Positions 21,257 through 31,385 of a stretch of 64,000 bases of DNA are shown here, piece by piece (the stretch's first letter is position 1; each line of letters starts with the position of its first letter). The DNA is taken from assembly GCA_963576725.1 (NCBI GenBank), contig OY755236.1:68108379-68172378 (forward strand), given 5' to 3'. The DNA is from Azorinus chamasolen (taxonomy: Eukaryota > Mollusca > Bivalvia > Cardiida > Solecurtidae). The notes beneath the pieces are model-generated. The model searched no databases. It saw only the letters and a list, made by a program, of their open reading frames with translations, and was not told the DNA's origin. The position numbers and the translations under genes are program-made.

Positions 21257-21437
21257 TTAATCCTGCTATGTGCTACCTCGATCGCATTTGCAAAGAGCTT
21301 GAACCAAAAGGAAAAGTCGAGTAACTCAGTCTCACCAGGTTCAAACTGTTTGACACACAGTCAGTAATTGCTCGGTAACTTGAACGGATCGAAGTAAGTA
21401 AATATTACCCCAGATCATCCTTTGTTCAACATGGTAA
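21257..21437 (-). mobile_element. P5 TTAA hairpin MITE, diverged
   Basis: TTAATCCTGCTATGTGCTAC, GCATTTGCAAAGAGCTTGAA, then CAAACTGTTTGACACACAGT. The right end is decayed near CAACATGGTAAGG. Confidence 0.6.
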
Positions 21438-21511
21438 GGTTGTTCAGCATGATAAGGTTGTGCACATGATACTGTTGTTCAACATGGTAAGGTTGTTCAG
21501 CATGATAAAGC

Positions 21512-21749
21512 TTAACCATTTCCTTCATATGAACGACTTTTCATACATCTGTAAACAGAGTAGACCCAGGTTTGACGGCTCCTATAGGAGCCGTCTGACC
21601 AGGATCTGCTCTGTTTGCTCATGGAATTTGAAATATCTGTTTCTTTACTTTCTTAAATGTCAAAACTGTTCCATCTTCAATAATTATTTCATTATAACAT
21701 TCAGTATCAATTGACAATTGGAATACATATATAACAGGGAAAGGGTTAA
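21512..21749 (-). mobile_element. P1 TTAA hairpin MITE
   Basis: TTAACCATTTCCTTCATATG to AACAGGGAAAGGGTTAA. The palindrome has GACGGCTCCTATAGGAGCCG at its centre. Its right TTAA (21746-21749) is also the left TTAA of the next element. Confidence 0.85.
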
Positions 21750-21945
21750 ACAGTATACTGCTGTGAAAACACCAGTTCGGCTCAGTGGCTGATTTCCCTG
21801 AACTTCTCGCTGACGTTTGATTCGATCAACCTTTAGAGAAAATACTGACCGAGTGTCAGACACCGATTTATTCGGTATCTCGTGTTAGATACAAGTCGTT
21901 TCCAAAACGCCATTGCTTTGACGCGCTTTGAGTGAGAGGAGTTCA
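21746..21945 (+). mobile_element. P5 element sharing TTAA with the preceding P1
   Basis: TTAAACAGTATACTGCTGTG is the inverse of the P5 distal end (GCAGTATAATGGTTAA). The interior contains GACCGAGTGTCAGACACCGA and TTCGGTATCTCGTGTTAGAT. The proximal end is decayed. Confidence 0.55.
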
Positions 21946-21949
21946 TTTT

Positions 21950-22389
21950 ATTGTAATTTATTTCATATATTGAATTGATAGTTTAGTATTGATTACTCAG
22001 CAAAATTATCTCAGAACCACTGAATTTGAATTTATTATTGGTTATATCCAGTCATGTACCGCACATTCCGGAGAAATAAACAGCAATTCATTATGTCGTG
22101 AAATTGATTGATGATATATCAAACAGAATCGGCTCTTTTCAAATTAAATCTAAATTATCGATCGATTTAGTATGGTTTATGTAATGAAAGTAAACCCCAG
22201 GGGGATTAGAACGAAGGAAGGTTCAGTGATCAGTACTCAGAGCCAAGTGCTTGTCATAGTACTAGTCGAATTCTGATAAGAACGTTTCCTTGACAATATT
22301 CCATTATAAATTGATACACACTCTCGCGCGACCTACTGCACGTGCTAAAACAAATGCTGAAAAATTCGTTTTTAAGAAAATATTTTACC
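21950..22389. other. Intergenic, no gene recognised
   Basis: AT-rich; no repeat family or coding signal recognised. Confidence 0.4.
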
Positions 22390-22525
22390 ATAACCCTTTA
22401 CTCCATAACTACGCATTTCTACGCCTTTAAAAACATAGTAGAACCAGAGTTACTCGGCCTTTCAACTGGATCCAAACTTTTTGCAAATATGATTTCAGAT
22501 CAACCTTCAGCAGATTTAAGATTAA
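22390..22525 (-). mobile_element. Chimeric P element (P1 end and first arm, P2/P5 second arm)
   Basis: ATAACCCTTTACTCCATAAC and CTACGCCTTTAAAAACATAG are P1. Immediately after the GTAGAACC arm comes AGAGTTACTCGGCCTTTCAA and CTGGATCCAAACTTTTTGC, which belongs to the P2/P5 palindrome. It ends at a TTAA (22522-22525) shared with the P4 copy. Confidence 0.65.
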
Positions 22526-22736
22526 CCCATTACCTCATAGGCTATTTTTAGATACAATCTCGTTGAAAGGAGCATTAACTAGAGAAAAGGAAACATTTAG
22601 AATTTTGTAGTTTGAAACCATTGTGATAAATAGAGCATTTGCTCCTATAGGGGCAAATGCTCTATTTATCACAATGGTTTCACAAAGTGAATTTTACAGG
22701 GTCGTCAAAAGGCGTCAATATGAGGGAATGTGTTAA
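22522..22736 (-). mobile_element. P4 TTAA hairpin MITE
   Basis: TTAACCCATTACCTCATAGG to ATATGAGGGAATGTGTTAA. The 68-bp palindrome at 22614-22681 (GAAACCATTGTGATAAATAG arms) has one mismatch. Confidence 0.9.
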
Positions 22737-22971
22737 TATCTATGATGAAAACCTGTTACATGCATATTATTATATGTATGCTCAGTGTCAACTAACAGAT
22801 TGAGTTTCAAATTGATCTGAATTCATGAGTTTTTGTTTTGTTTTATTATTTGCATATCAAACTTTAAAATGTGTCGATCAAATTCTAAAGACGAATGTTT
22901 TGATAAGGTGATTAAAATTGCAGTTTTGTGTGCAAGCCTCCAATTTGGTCTCAACATATTACTGAACATGG

Positions 22972-23180
22972 GCCCTTTACCTCGTGCATATGCATATAAG
23001 AAAATTGATATTAACTGTACGAATATTACCTAGTTTATTTATATAAAGGCAGTATAAACAAAGGCGTGTTTGAAGCATGGCAGAACCTGTAGATTTAGAC
23101 CTATGTCATTCGATAAGCTTGAAACATCTGATCAGGGTTGCAAAGGCGTTCAGTGGCATTTACGTGAGGTAAAGGGATAA
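22972..23180 (+). mobile_element. P1-like element with a CCTCGTGC end
   Basis: GGCCCTTTACCTCGTGCATA at the left and TACGTGAGGTAAAGGGATAA at the right form inverted ends. The interior has the P1 GCATGGCAGAACCTGTAGAT and CTGATCAGGGTTGCAAAGGC; one palindrome arm is deleted. Confidence 0.6.
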
Positions 23181-23229
23181 ATACGTAACCAATAACAATA
23201 GATCTCTCTCCCTTCCCCTTTTCTATCTT

Positions 23230-23710
<481 letters not shown>

Positions 23711-23714
23711 GTAA

Positions 23715-24260
23715 TGTATACTTTCATATAACTGTATTTCATGTAAACTATTTCCATATAGCCTTTTACATAGTATTCTTTCATATATAGTTGAACATCG
23801 ATATTTCAAACTGCAAGGGACCATACAAATTATTTCGAGATAACAGAGGTTCGAGTCATCCGATTTTTAATGCAAGAGCTTTCAGCATTACTTTCGACCT
23901 GTATTAAGCTGGTACATGTGTTTCTAGATATGCGAAGTAATACATTTTAGAACAATTCTGCATTGTTAATTTTGGAAGGACCGACCTTTTACTTCGAGGT
24001 ATCCGAAACTTCAAGCTATCCGAGTTCGAAATATCGAATTCCAACTTTACCTGTCGTCCATGTAACATAACTACATATATCATTCTTTTCATGTAGTATT
24101 CTGTCATAAACCTTTCTTAAATGTATCCCACTTTCATATAGCATTTTCCCATATGGTCTTCCTTCAAAAAGCATCATTTCACAAGATTTCTTTCATAAAT
24201 CATATGTTGACATAACATTCGTTCATCTAGCATTCATTCATATACCATATTTATGAATAT
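23715..24260. repeat. Degenerate TTCATATAGCAT short tandem repeat, split by a C2 element
   Basis: Variants of TTTCATATAGCATT and TTCATGTAGTATTC recur at 23715-23787 and 24060-24260, with the C2 MITE (23788-24047) between them. Confidence 0.55.
23788..24047. mobile_element. C2 TA MITE
   Basis: TAGTTGAACATCGATATTTC at the left against GAAATATCGAATTCCAACTT at the right, between TA dinucleotides. Internal ATGCAAGAGCTTTCAGCATT is a half palindrome. It matches the intact C2 at 33853-34170. Confidence 0.75.
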
Positions 24261-24495
24261 TTTCTTGCACATTGTCTTACGATGTCTACTCACTCAGTCA
24301 ACGATGGAACTCAATGTTGTGCTAACGTATGGGCTAACAGTTGACTTATCCCAATGGGGTTACGTTGTGAAGTAATTCATTTACGGCTAGTGTCAAAGAA
24401 AGTCTTGCTATGTTATAGGTTTTCTATCCTAATCAACCTGATGTGATGACAAATTAAAGACAAGAAATGATGTAAGTTCATTACACCAGCGGAAC

Positions 24496-24693
24496 TTAAC
24501 CCGTCTCATGCTGAAACAATAAGTGTGTTAAAACTGTGGTCTGTTACAATTATTAGCTTCCTTTAAATCTTTAAAACAGTGTTGATCGAGTGTGAGTCAA
24601 ACATATTGAGTTACTCGGTGTCTCATCTGGATCCAAACTGTTTGCAAATGCATGCCACTGAAGTCAGGCCGCTCTTAGCACGAGAAGTGTTAA
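24496..24693 (+). mobile_element. P5-related TTAA hairpin MITE
   Basis: TTAACCCGTCTCATGCTG is inverted as TAGCACGAGAAGTGTTAA. Interior ATTGAGTTACTCGGTGTCTC and ATCTGGATCCAAACTGTTTG. Confidence 0.7.
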
Positions 24694-24916
24694 TTCGTAC
24701 CCTGCCAAGCGCGACCGGACTTGACATTTACAAACAGCTGCATACCGGTTACTTACAGGTCGATGTTTTCCAAGAAGTAAACGAATATAAATAATGTTTT
24801 ATTAATCTATTTATTCCATATTCTTTAAGGAAAACCCATCAAGCTTTGAAAACTATCCTTTATTCATGTTGAGGGTGCACAACAGCCAACCTATTAATTG
24901 TGTTGGCATAAGCCAT

Positions 24917-25095
24917 TAACATTGATGGATCAGCAAACAGTGCAGACCCTGATCATATAGATACTTTAGGAGACCTCTGATCTAGGTCTACACTGCATGT
25001 CAATGTCGGTTTTAAGAGACACTGGCCACATATGGACTAATGAAGCTGATATAAATTTGAGCTGGTCCATTCTTTCAGCAGGATAAGAATTTAAC
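24917..25095 (+). mobile_element. P6-like hairpin MITE, ends decayed
   Basis: AGCAAACAGTGCAGACCCTG, then GGAGACCTCTGATCTAGGTC and TACACTGCATGTCAATGTCG. Confidence 0.6.
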
Positions 25096-25099
25096 CTTT

Positions 25100-25535
25100 G
25101 CCAGTTTTGCACATTGGGTGTATATACTATATAATGGTTGTTTATTTGTAATGTTGAAATTGTATTGCCGTGTGCAGTTTATATGCATCAGCTACAAAAT
25201 TGACCTATTCTGTTACTCAAGTGTTCTACATAAGTAAGGCAATTTTTATGTGTAGTGTTGTATGTCATACATGTACATGTATACACCAAAGTCAGGTACT
25301 GTGTGACGTACTGACACTGTACATAGAATGTTACATTATTGGTGGTTTGGGGGAGATAACACAATACAGTCACAGTATGTGTCTATTTCCCCTGATTTAC
25401 GGGCATAGAAACTTAAGGAAAAGGATGATTGGATTTTTAATAATGATTCTTAAATTATTTCCATTTTCTTTATTCTTATCGATATCTATTTCTTAAATAT
25501 CTTTTGTATTAAAAATGTCTATATGCATTGACCAT
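25100..25535. other. Intergenic, no gene recognised
   Basis: A 108-codon open frame at 25170-25496 (+) has no recognisable motif. It lies just upstream of a LINE/SINE-type 3' tail and could be non-coding sequence of that element. Confidence 0.35.
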
Positions 25536-25539
25536 ACTA

Positions 25540-25640
25540 AGTTTTGTAATGTAAATTTATTAATGTGAAGCGCTTTTGAACGCACATTTCCTGCGCGAAA
25601 AGAGCGCTATATAAATGATGTGTATATAATGATAATAATA
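25540..25640 (+). repeat. LINE/SINE 3' tail of the GCGCTATATAAAT type
   Basis: GTGAAGCGCTTTTGAACGCA and AAAGAGCGCTATATAAATGA followed by an ATAATGATAATAATAATA tail. Such GCGCTATATAAA ends with short tandem tails are common at 3' ends of L2-type LINEs and their SINEs (recalled, not searched). Confidence 0.55.
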
Positions 25641-25642
25641 AT

Positions 25643-25894
25643 ATAACTTCATGGGTATTCATTTAAAAATAACGAATAATTATTATTATTATATTGATTT
25701 TTATAATATTATCATGAGCAAAGGAATGTTTGACCAAGGCAAAATCTGTAAAATCAAATCAATACTATTTCACACGCAAACATAACAGACCCTGACCTAA
25801 GCGTTCATTTAGGGATTGTCTGGTTTGGGTCTACTCTATTTGCAAACACTTGAACATGCTTATAAGTATAACAATGTATTGTGTGACGGGATAA
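25643..25894 (+). mobile_element. P1 TTAA hairpin MITE, diverged
   Basis: ATAACTTCATGGGTATTCAT at the left, GTGTGACGGGATAA at the right. Interior AACAGACCCTGACCTAAGCG and TCTGGTTTGGGTCTACTC. Confidence 0.65.
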
Positions 25895-26079
25895 CCACGG
25901 TAAAACTGGGTTTAGAGAACAAGCAATTTCCAGAATGTATTTATAGGTATCAAATATTTGTATATGTCCATCATTAATCCATACTCATGGAAACACGATC
26001 CTTTTATACGAAGATAACGGAAGACATGTGCCAGCAAAGAGTGCACTCTAACTCTTCATGTTTTACAAAAATACATGTA

Positions 26080-26283
26080 TGATAGCACCTGTCCTAAGCG
26101 ACCATTCTTTTATTGAACACGGACATATTAAAAAGCAGGCGGTTGCTTAATGATGGGGAAAAGTAATGCGGAAAAAACTCCTATAGGGGCTATATGCATT
26201 ACATTTGTCCTGCATTAAGCTACCACCTGTCTTACAGACGCATATTTAGACATCTTTTTGACGAAGCTTAAGACAGGTTCTTG
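26080..26283. mobile_element. C3 TA MITE
   Basis: TGATAGCACCTGTCCTAAGC against GCTTAAGACAGGTTCTTG. Arms AGCAGGCGGTTGCTTAATGA and TGCATTAAGCTACCACCTGT; core CTCCTATAGGGGC. Confidence 0.8.
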
Positions 26284-26289
26284 TATTCT

Positions 26290-26945
26290 CTTGAATGTAT
26301 ACATACATGTAGATTAAAAACAGACATAAGTAACGTCTGACCATGTTTGTAATGTTTGACAGTTTTAGGTTTAATTTTAGATATTAAATTTTGTATTACT
26401 GGAGCATTTGTCGATATGAGTTCAAACTGACAATCTTCATAAGACTAATTAAACATAACGAACACCATGTTTTATTAATTTATTGAATGTATGCGTTTAT
26501 TGTAGAGACTTTTAATGGACCTTTTCTCTGAGAACGTCAGCGAAGAGATTCTTTATCAAATACCGGTATCTTTATTTTTTATATTGTCCAACGTAGGTTA
26601 CTGCTGACACATACAAAGCACATCACAACACAACCCACAACCAAATATAAATAAACAAAAGCAATTAACAGACTAACAACAACACAACAAACGACACTCC
26701 TTGATAAATATGCAAATTAAGTTCTTGTCTGTGATGTTACTGGTAAGTGCCAATGATATGATCGAAATGATGTCATTCCTTCCCGGAATATCGTTAATAA
26801 TCTCGATTAGTTATAGGCAATACCGTCAATAGCTGCGGCCATCCTTAATTAGATATCGGGCATCAATTAATCTTGTCTAAGGTAAACACACAATTATAGA
26901 AATCTACATCAATCAGCAAGTGCACACTCCCTACGAAGCATTGTC
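26290..26945. other. Intergenic, no gene recognised
   Basis: Includes an A/C-rich low-complexity stretch at 26610-26700. Confidence 0.4.
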
Positions 26946-26947
26946 AT

Positions 26948-27138
26948 TTGACCATTATCCTGCTGTCTGCAGTCTGATTCGCATTTGCAAACACATTGGA
27001 TACAGGCGAGAGGTCGAGTTACTCAACGTCTTATCAAGATCCAAGCTGTTTGCCACTCGGTTAATAGTCTCTCAAAAGGTTTTTTTAATCAAAATTTAGG
27101 CCGACATTGTTGTTTTTACACGGCCGTATAATGGTTAA
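26948..27138 (-). mobile_element. P5 TTAA hairpin MITE
   Basis: TTGACCATTATCCTGCTGTC at the left is inverted as CGTATAATGGTTAA at the right. Interior ATTTGCAAACACATTGGATA, CAAGATCCAAGCTGTTTGCC and ACTCGGTTAATAGTCTCTC. Confidence 0.75.
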
Positions 27139-27178
27139 GATGCATGGTGATTAGTTGTTGCAGAGACACTGCCCCTCC

Positions 27179-27424
27179 TTAACCCAGTAATCCATGAATA
27201 CCCGTTTCTACGCCTTTGCAAACAGAATAGACAAACAAAATAGACCCAGATAAGACGGCTCTTGTAGGAGCCGTCTGATCAGGGTTATACTCTGTTTGCT
27301 TATGATATAATATATATGTGTTTCTACAGTTTCAGTCAGCCATGGGAAAAATCCCCTGTCCATGCGCTATAATAACAATTAATCTAATTAATATTCACGA
27401 TGTTGTCATTTATTACATAATTAA
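27179..27424 (-). mobile_element. P1 TTAA hairpin MITE
   Basis: TTAACCCAGTAATCCATGAA at the left. Palindrome GATAAGACGGCTCTTGTAGG with AGCCGTCTGATCAGGG; a 14-bp arm segment (AATAGACAAACAAA) is duplicated. The right end is decayed near AATTAA. Confidence 0.75.
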
Positions 27425-27940
27425 CCCATACTCCGTTGTGACAAAAATAATGTCCGCCAAAATTTGGATCTGGGAATAGTGGTGATTACAGATATAATTT
27501 AGAGTTCATTCACCTTGTAAATTATCCTTGTGAAAATTATACGAGAGTATAATACTTCTGCAGTATTATATACTTTGGGTTATAAAAATTTCATATAGCA
27601 TGTGCACAGTTGATAGTTCTAGATCGTGAAATAAGGAACAAACGTATGAGCATTGCTTTGTAAGTATGGTTTTTCGTACTCATAAAAGCTTTATTTCTCC
27701 CAGAGAAAAAATCATAGTGGAACATTTTTATACAATGCAACGTAATTGCTATAGGAGACAAATCCTATACATAAAGCTTCATTATGGCCAGAAACCGGAA
27801 GTACTATCTATAATTATCACTCACAATGTTAAAGTGTCACTGGAATCTGAGACATACCCATAAATAGTAAAATCAAGCAAGAAAGGTCAGACACAAGACG
27901 CAACAATCAACAAAACATCCATAGAAAGCAAGTAAAACAC

Positions 27941-27964
27941 ACACGTACGCACGCACGCACGCAC
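27941..27964. repeat. (ACGC)n short microsatellite
   Basis: CGTACGCACGCACGCACGCA. Confidence 0.8.
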
Positions 27965-28377
27965 AAGATGAACATGTTAAACATGAACAAGCGCACAGAT
28001 ATAAAGACACAGAGAAACCAGACAAATCCTTAATTTCATCCAAACAAATGTTGTCAATATGCAAAGTTAGATATCTGAATTATACCAACACTACTGTTGA
28101 CCAAAATCTCCTGCCGCACCCGCACATTACCCTAAGAACGCGTGTGATAGTACAAAATCAACAAATAAGAAATTGATTTAGCCTCTTTTCATGAAAGTCA
28201 AACCAAAATTCTTAATACAGTAAAACCTTCTAAATATTAATGCTTGAATTCTAATATTGAAGAATTCATGCAGCATTAAACATTCTAATAAATCGAGAAA
28301 AATAATACTTTTAAAACTTTATAAACATTCAAACAAATCATTGTGCAGAGGCCCAGAGAAGACACATAAATTAAAAC

Positions 28378-28525
28378 ATTTTCAAGAATAACTTCTTTAT
28401 TTTTCCATCAAATCCCATGTTGTGGCCATTCTTTAGAATAGTCTCGAGGAGTTGTCACACAATTGGGTTTTGTGGAGAAAGGACGATTTAAATATTTGAG
28501 TACGCACCTTTATATGATGCTCTGA
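28378..28525 (-). mobile_element. D-family hairpin
   Basis: TTTTCAAGAATAACTTCTTT, then arms TTTTCCATCAAATCCCATGT and GGGTTTTGTGGAGAAA, then TTGAGTACGCACCTTTATAT, the inverse of the common D start. Confidence 0.65.
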
Positions 28526-28574
28526 CTGTGTCATAACCAATACATGTACTTCATTATGTCGTAGGTTGTTTATA

Positions 28575-28812
28575 GATATGCATTTTAATTGTAACGCCTT
28601 TGCAAACAGAGTAGCTACAGATTACATTGCGTTCTATAGGAACTATCTGATCAGAGTTTGCTCTGTTTGCGTATGAAATAATATAGATCAGATTACACTG
28701 TGTCTACCATGGCCAAAACGTACAATGTCCGTTAAGCCGTTATAAATATCAACTAATTAATATCCATGATGTAATTATTTCTTTAAAAATATTCATGGTG
28801 TAAATGATTGAT
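28575..28812 (-). mobile_element. P1 hairpin MITE, ends decayed
   Basis: TAACGCCTTTGCAAACAGAG and GCTCTGTTTGCGTATGAAAT flank a diverged palindrome. Downstream is TTAATATCCATGATGTAATT. Confidence 0.65.
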
Positions 28813-28990
28813 AGGACTGGTATTTCTAGTGTCAATATTGTTAAGAGCAACACAAACTTAAAATATGGGCATTACCCCCCAAAAAAGAAACGGTGTCGTT
28901 GACATATTACATTATTATACGGCCAATGGGCCATGTCAGCTGCAGTCGTATATATCAAAATCTCATTTGTGAGTCTCGCTAATACGCTGC

Positions 28991-29186
28991 TTAACCATTT
29001 CAACCCTGAATAATCAGTGTGGAATAGTCCATCGCTTAGCAATAGAGTACACTGAAATATTCAAACTTGTCATGGGATTTTGAATGACAAACAGTGCAGA
29101 CCCTGGTCAGAGGGCTCCTCTGGGAATCCTCTGGGTCTGCACTGTTTGCAAATGACAGCGCATGGATGTCGGGTTGAAAGGGTTAA
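28991..29186 (+). mobile_element. P6 TTAA hairpin MITE
   Basis: TTAACCATTTCAACCCTGAA to TCGGGTTGAAAGGGTTAA. Palindrome AGTGCAGACCCTGGTCAGAG and CTCTGGGTCTGCACTGTTTG. Confidence 0.85.
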
Positions 29187-29426
29187 TGTCTGTACATGTA
29201 GATATCTATCATTGGTGACTTTTACAATCACATTCACACATAAAAACATTCACATAAAACCATTTTCCCCATAAAACAGATTTTAAAACCGATGGCAATC
29301 GATATGTCATGAGATCACATACAACACGCGCTATGAATGCATATAAATTAATAGGCAATGATGTATCGTGGAATATACAAGCATTGGATTCCTTCCCCCA
29401 AAAGTCATGGAGAGAGGTTATTTACA

Positions 29427-29611
29427 CTACATTAGAACCTGTCTTAAGTTGCTTATAATGGAACAGGAATCTTATCCAGACAGTTGCTTGATACAGGGCA
29501 AAAGTAATACAGAAAATTATAGGAGATTTCTTCATTACTTTTGACTTGCATTTTGCCACAATCTGCCTTACAGATCCATAAATAGATGATCGCTTAAGAC
29601 AGGCTCTACTG
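29427..29611. mobile_element. C3 TA MITE
   Basis: ATTAGAACCTGTCTTAAGTT at the left and CGCTTAAGACAGGCTCTACTG|TA at the right. The inner arms are diverged. Confidence 0.7.
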
Positions 29612-29643
29612 TAATTGAACAATTTAACTTTGTAGTATAATAT

Positions 29644-29784
29644 TGTAACAGGACTGGTGAAAAACATGCAGCCAGACCGGGGATCGAACCCGGGACCCCT
29701 CACTTACAAGGCGAGTGCTCTAACCACTGAGCTATCCGAACCGCTTACTGTCTTTCACCCAGTACCTGTACCCGGCCTGTCACA
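29644..29784 (-). repeat. 3' LTR of the TRIM
   Basis: Same structure as the 5' LTR; preceded on the minus strand by the polypurine tract and followed by the ATAT duplication. Confidence 0.88.
29670..29741 (-). tRNA. tRNA-Thr(TGT)-like sequence within the 3' LTR
   Basis: Same cloverleaf as the 5' LTR copy, with acceptor 3' strand TCTGGCT and one change in the variable region. A TTTTT run lies just downstream at 29660-29664 on the minus strand. It is probably a tRNA-derived promoter and not a host tRNA gene. Confidence 0.7.
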
Positions 29785-29803
29785 CTACTCCCCCTTTTTC
29801 CCT
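29785..29803 (-). other. Polypurine tract of the TRIM
   Basis: AGGGAAAAAGGGGGAGTAG on the minus strand, directly abutting the 3' LTR, as expected for plus-strand priming. Confidence 0.82.
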
Positions 29804-29861
29804 GAGATTCTCGCCGAATCTGCAGCAGAAATCATGGGCGTGCACAGGGTCCGATTTTCAA

Positions 29862-29872
29862 GTTGGGCGCCA
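29862..29872 (-). other. Primer binding site, tRNA-Lys type
   Basis: TGGCGCCCAAC on the minus strand, two bases from the 5' LTR. It is complementary to CCA, the discriminator and the seven acceptor bases of tRNA-Lys; the match stops after the acceptor stem. Confidence 0.8.
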
Positions 29873-29874
29873 AC

Positions 29875-30015
29875 TGTAACAGGACTGGTGAAAAACATGC
29901 AGCCAAACCGGGGATCGAACCCGGGACCGCTCACTTACAAGGCGAGTGCTCTAACCACTGAGCTATCCGAACCGCTTACTGTCTTTCACCCAGTACCTGA
30001 ACCCGGCCTGTCACA
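29875..30015 (-). repeat. 5' LTR of the TRIM
   Basis: On the minus strand it starts TGTGACAGGCCGGG and ends CCAGTCCTGTTACA. It differs from the 3' LTR at three sites (in the tRNA-like acceptor, the tRNA-like variable region, and near the upstream end). Confidence 0.88.
29901..29972 (-). tRNA. tRNA-Thr(TGT)-like sequence within the 5' LTR
   Basis: On the minus strand: A box TAGCTCAGTGGTTAGAGC (perfect D stem GCTC/GAGC), anticodon stem CTCGC/GTGAG with loop CTTGTAA (anticodon TGT, Thr), and T arm CCGGG/CCCGG with TTCGATC as B box. The acceptor stem (GTTCGGA with TTTGGCT) has a T-C mismatch and several G-T pairs, so a functional tRNA is doubtful. TTTTT follows at 29891-29895 and could terminate Pol III. 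Best read as the promoter module of the LTR. Confidence 0.7.
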
Positions 30016-30182
30016 ATATCATGGCATGAAACTTAATAACTTGTAAAAAGACAATAAAAAAGTTTTAACTTCTACATAAACTCTACTTGTCAGTGTTGCT
30101 GTGCAGATATATTTAATTGACTCTGCTAATGCCGGGGGCCTGATCGGGCCCTCATGTTTAATGATTATGTTGCTTATGTTTT

Positions 30183-30405
30183 TTAAAGCTTTGAATGCGG
30201 GACACGTACGCAATATCACTTGCAAACAATGTAAACAATGTAGACCCATATATCAGGGTTCCTAGCGTAGCCCGCTGATGAGGATCTGCACTGTTTGTTA
30301 CTCAGAATCCTGTAGCAAGTCCAAGCCTTTCGTGCTGCGTAGGCGTAGACTATAGTTGAACACTGATTGCCTATTCCACCTGAAACTCAGCATTGAAAGG
30401 GTTAA
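30183..30405 (-). mobile_element. P6 TTAA hairpin MITE
   Basis: TTAAAGCTTTGAATGCGGGA to CTCAGCATTGAAAGGGTTAA. Arms CAATGTAGACCC and GGATCTGCACTGTTTG. The right TTAA (30402-30405) is shared with the next P1. Confidence 0.7.
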
Positions 30406-30647
30406 CCATTTTCCTATCCTATGTTTATTCCAAATTTCAATACCTACTGAATATTTATGGCCAAAACAGCTATAATGAAATATGGAAGGTGAAACATTGT
30501 AGCTGTTTTAAAGTAAAGACAGATCTGTCAAATTCCATTAACAAACAGAACAGACCCTGATCAGACAGCTCCTATAGGAACCGTCTGATCTGGGTCTACT
30601 CTATTTGCAAAGGCATGGACACGCGTTTATATGAAGGAAAGGGTTAA
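30402..30647 (+). mobile_element. P1 TTAA hairpin MITE
   Basis: TTAACCATTTTCCTATCCTA to ATATGAAGGAAAGGGTTAA. Palindrome GACCCTGATCAGACAGCTCC with ACCGTCTGATCTGGGTC. Confidence 0.88.
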
Positions 30648-30649
30648 AG

Positions 30650-31385
30650 AGAACAGAAATTGTGCGAAACTAAAGGTCATTGTTCCCATAAATATTTGTG
30701 TAACATGGTGATGCCAAGTATTCAGCGTAGTTTGCTAAGACAGCAACCAAAACGTAATAGGGCCGACGTCATGGTTTAACCGGTGCCATTTACCACGTGT
30801 GTTTCAATCTTCAATAATATTGTTGTGCATGGAATATGAAACTCTTTCTGTCAGACGAATGGTAAAGCAATGTAAAGTTCATCGGTATGCTATACTTAAT
30901 GCACCTTTATCTGTAGCGCTGCAAGTTCCATATACACTATTTGAATTGTAAGTTACATTCGTGAATTATTTACAAGGCTTTGAATGAAAATATGGTAAAC
31001 ACATCAAAACACCATGTTTTTCCTAAAAGGCGAACTTTCAGACTAAAAGCAACCGCTCTAATAACACAATAGAGATTGTTCATAAATGTACGATTTACTC
31101 TATAAAATGTGGTTTATGCAACATTGGAAAACCAACTTTAGTTTGAAAGTTGCCCCAATGTCATCAAAAGTTCCTTTGTGGGCGAAACATGGCATTTCAT
31201 TTACCATGTGCCATAAGCAACATATTGATTTATAATGCACTGTAAATTCTTAATAATATAATGAATAATTAAAAAATTACATTTGACTTTCAAATACTTT
31301 ACATGGACCTTAAACGCAGTGTATACCGTGTACAAGTGGACATGATAATCAGCGCGTCCTAAGCTGTACCTTACACCTTTATATA
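30650..31385. other. Intergenic; one D-family fragment
   Basis: TGCACCTTTATCTGTAGCGC at 30900-30919 is the inverse of the D start sequence. Otherwise nothing was recognised. Confidence 0.4.

Larger units (their letters stand above)
29644..30015 (-). mobile_element. TRIM: miniature LTR retrotransposon with tRNA-like LTRs
   Basis: Two 141-bp direct repeats (29644-29784 and 29875-30015), each beginning TG and ending CA, differ at only three positions. They enclose 90 bp. Read on the minus strand, two bases after the 5' LTR comes TGGCGCCCAAC, identical to the primer binding site complementary to the 3' end of tRNA-Lys (CCA, discriminator and acceptor strand). Immediately before the 3' LTR comes the polypurine tract AGGGAAAAAGGGGGAGTAG. 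The element is flanked by ATAT on both sides (29640-29643 and 30016-30019), a 4-bp target duplication. It has no coding capacity, so it must have used proteins from another LTR element. Each LTR contains a tRNA-Thr-like sequence in the sense of the element, which provides A and B boxes of a Pol III promoter. Known analogue: plant Cassandra TRIMs, whose LTRs carry 5S rRNA promoters. The high LTR identity suggests a fairly recent insertion. Confidence 0.9.

Noticed and set aside
29670..29972. Two tandem host tRNA-Thr genes
   Set aside because: The acceptor stems are poorly paired, and both lie at identical positions inside LTRs with PBS, PPT and target duplication, so they are parts of one element.
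29657..30046. 129-codon plus-strand open frame with an internal repeat
   Set aside because: It is antisense to the two tRNA-like LTRs of the TRIM. The internal repeat is simply the LTR pair.
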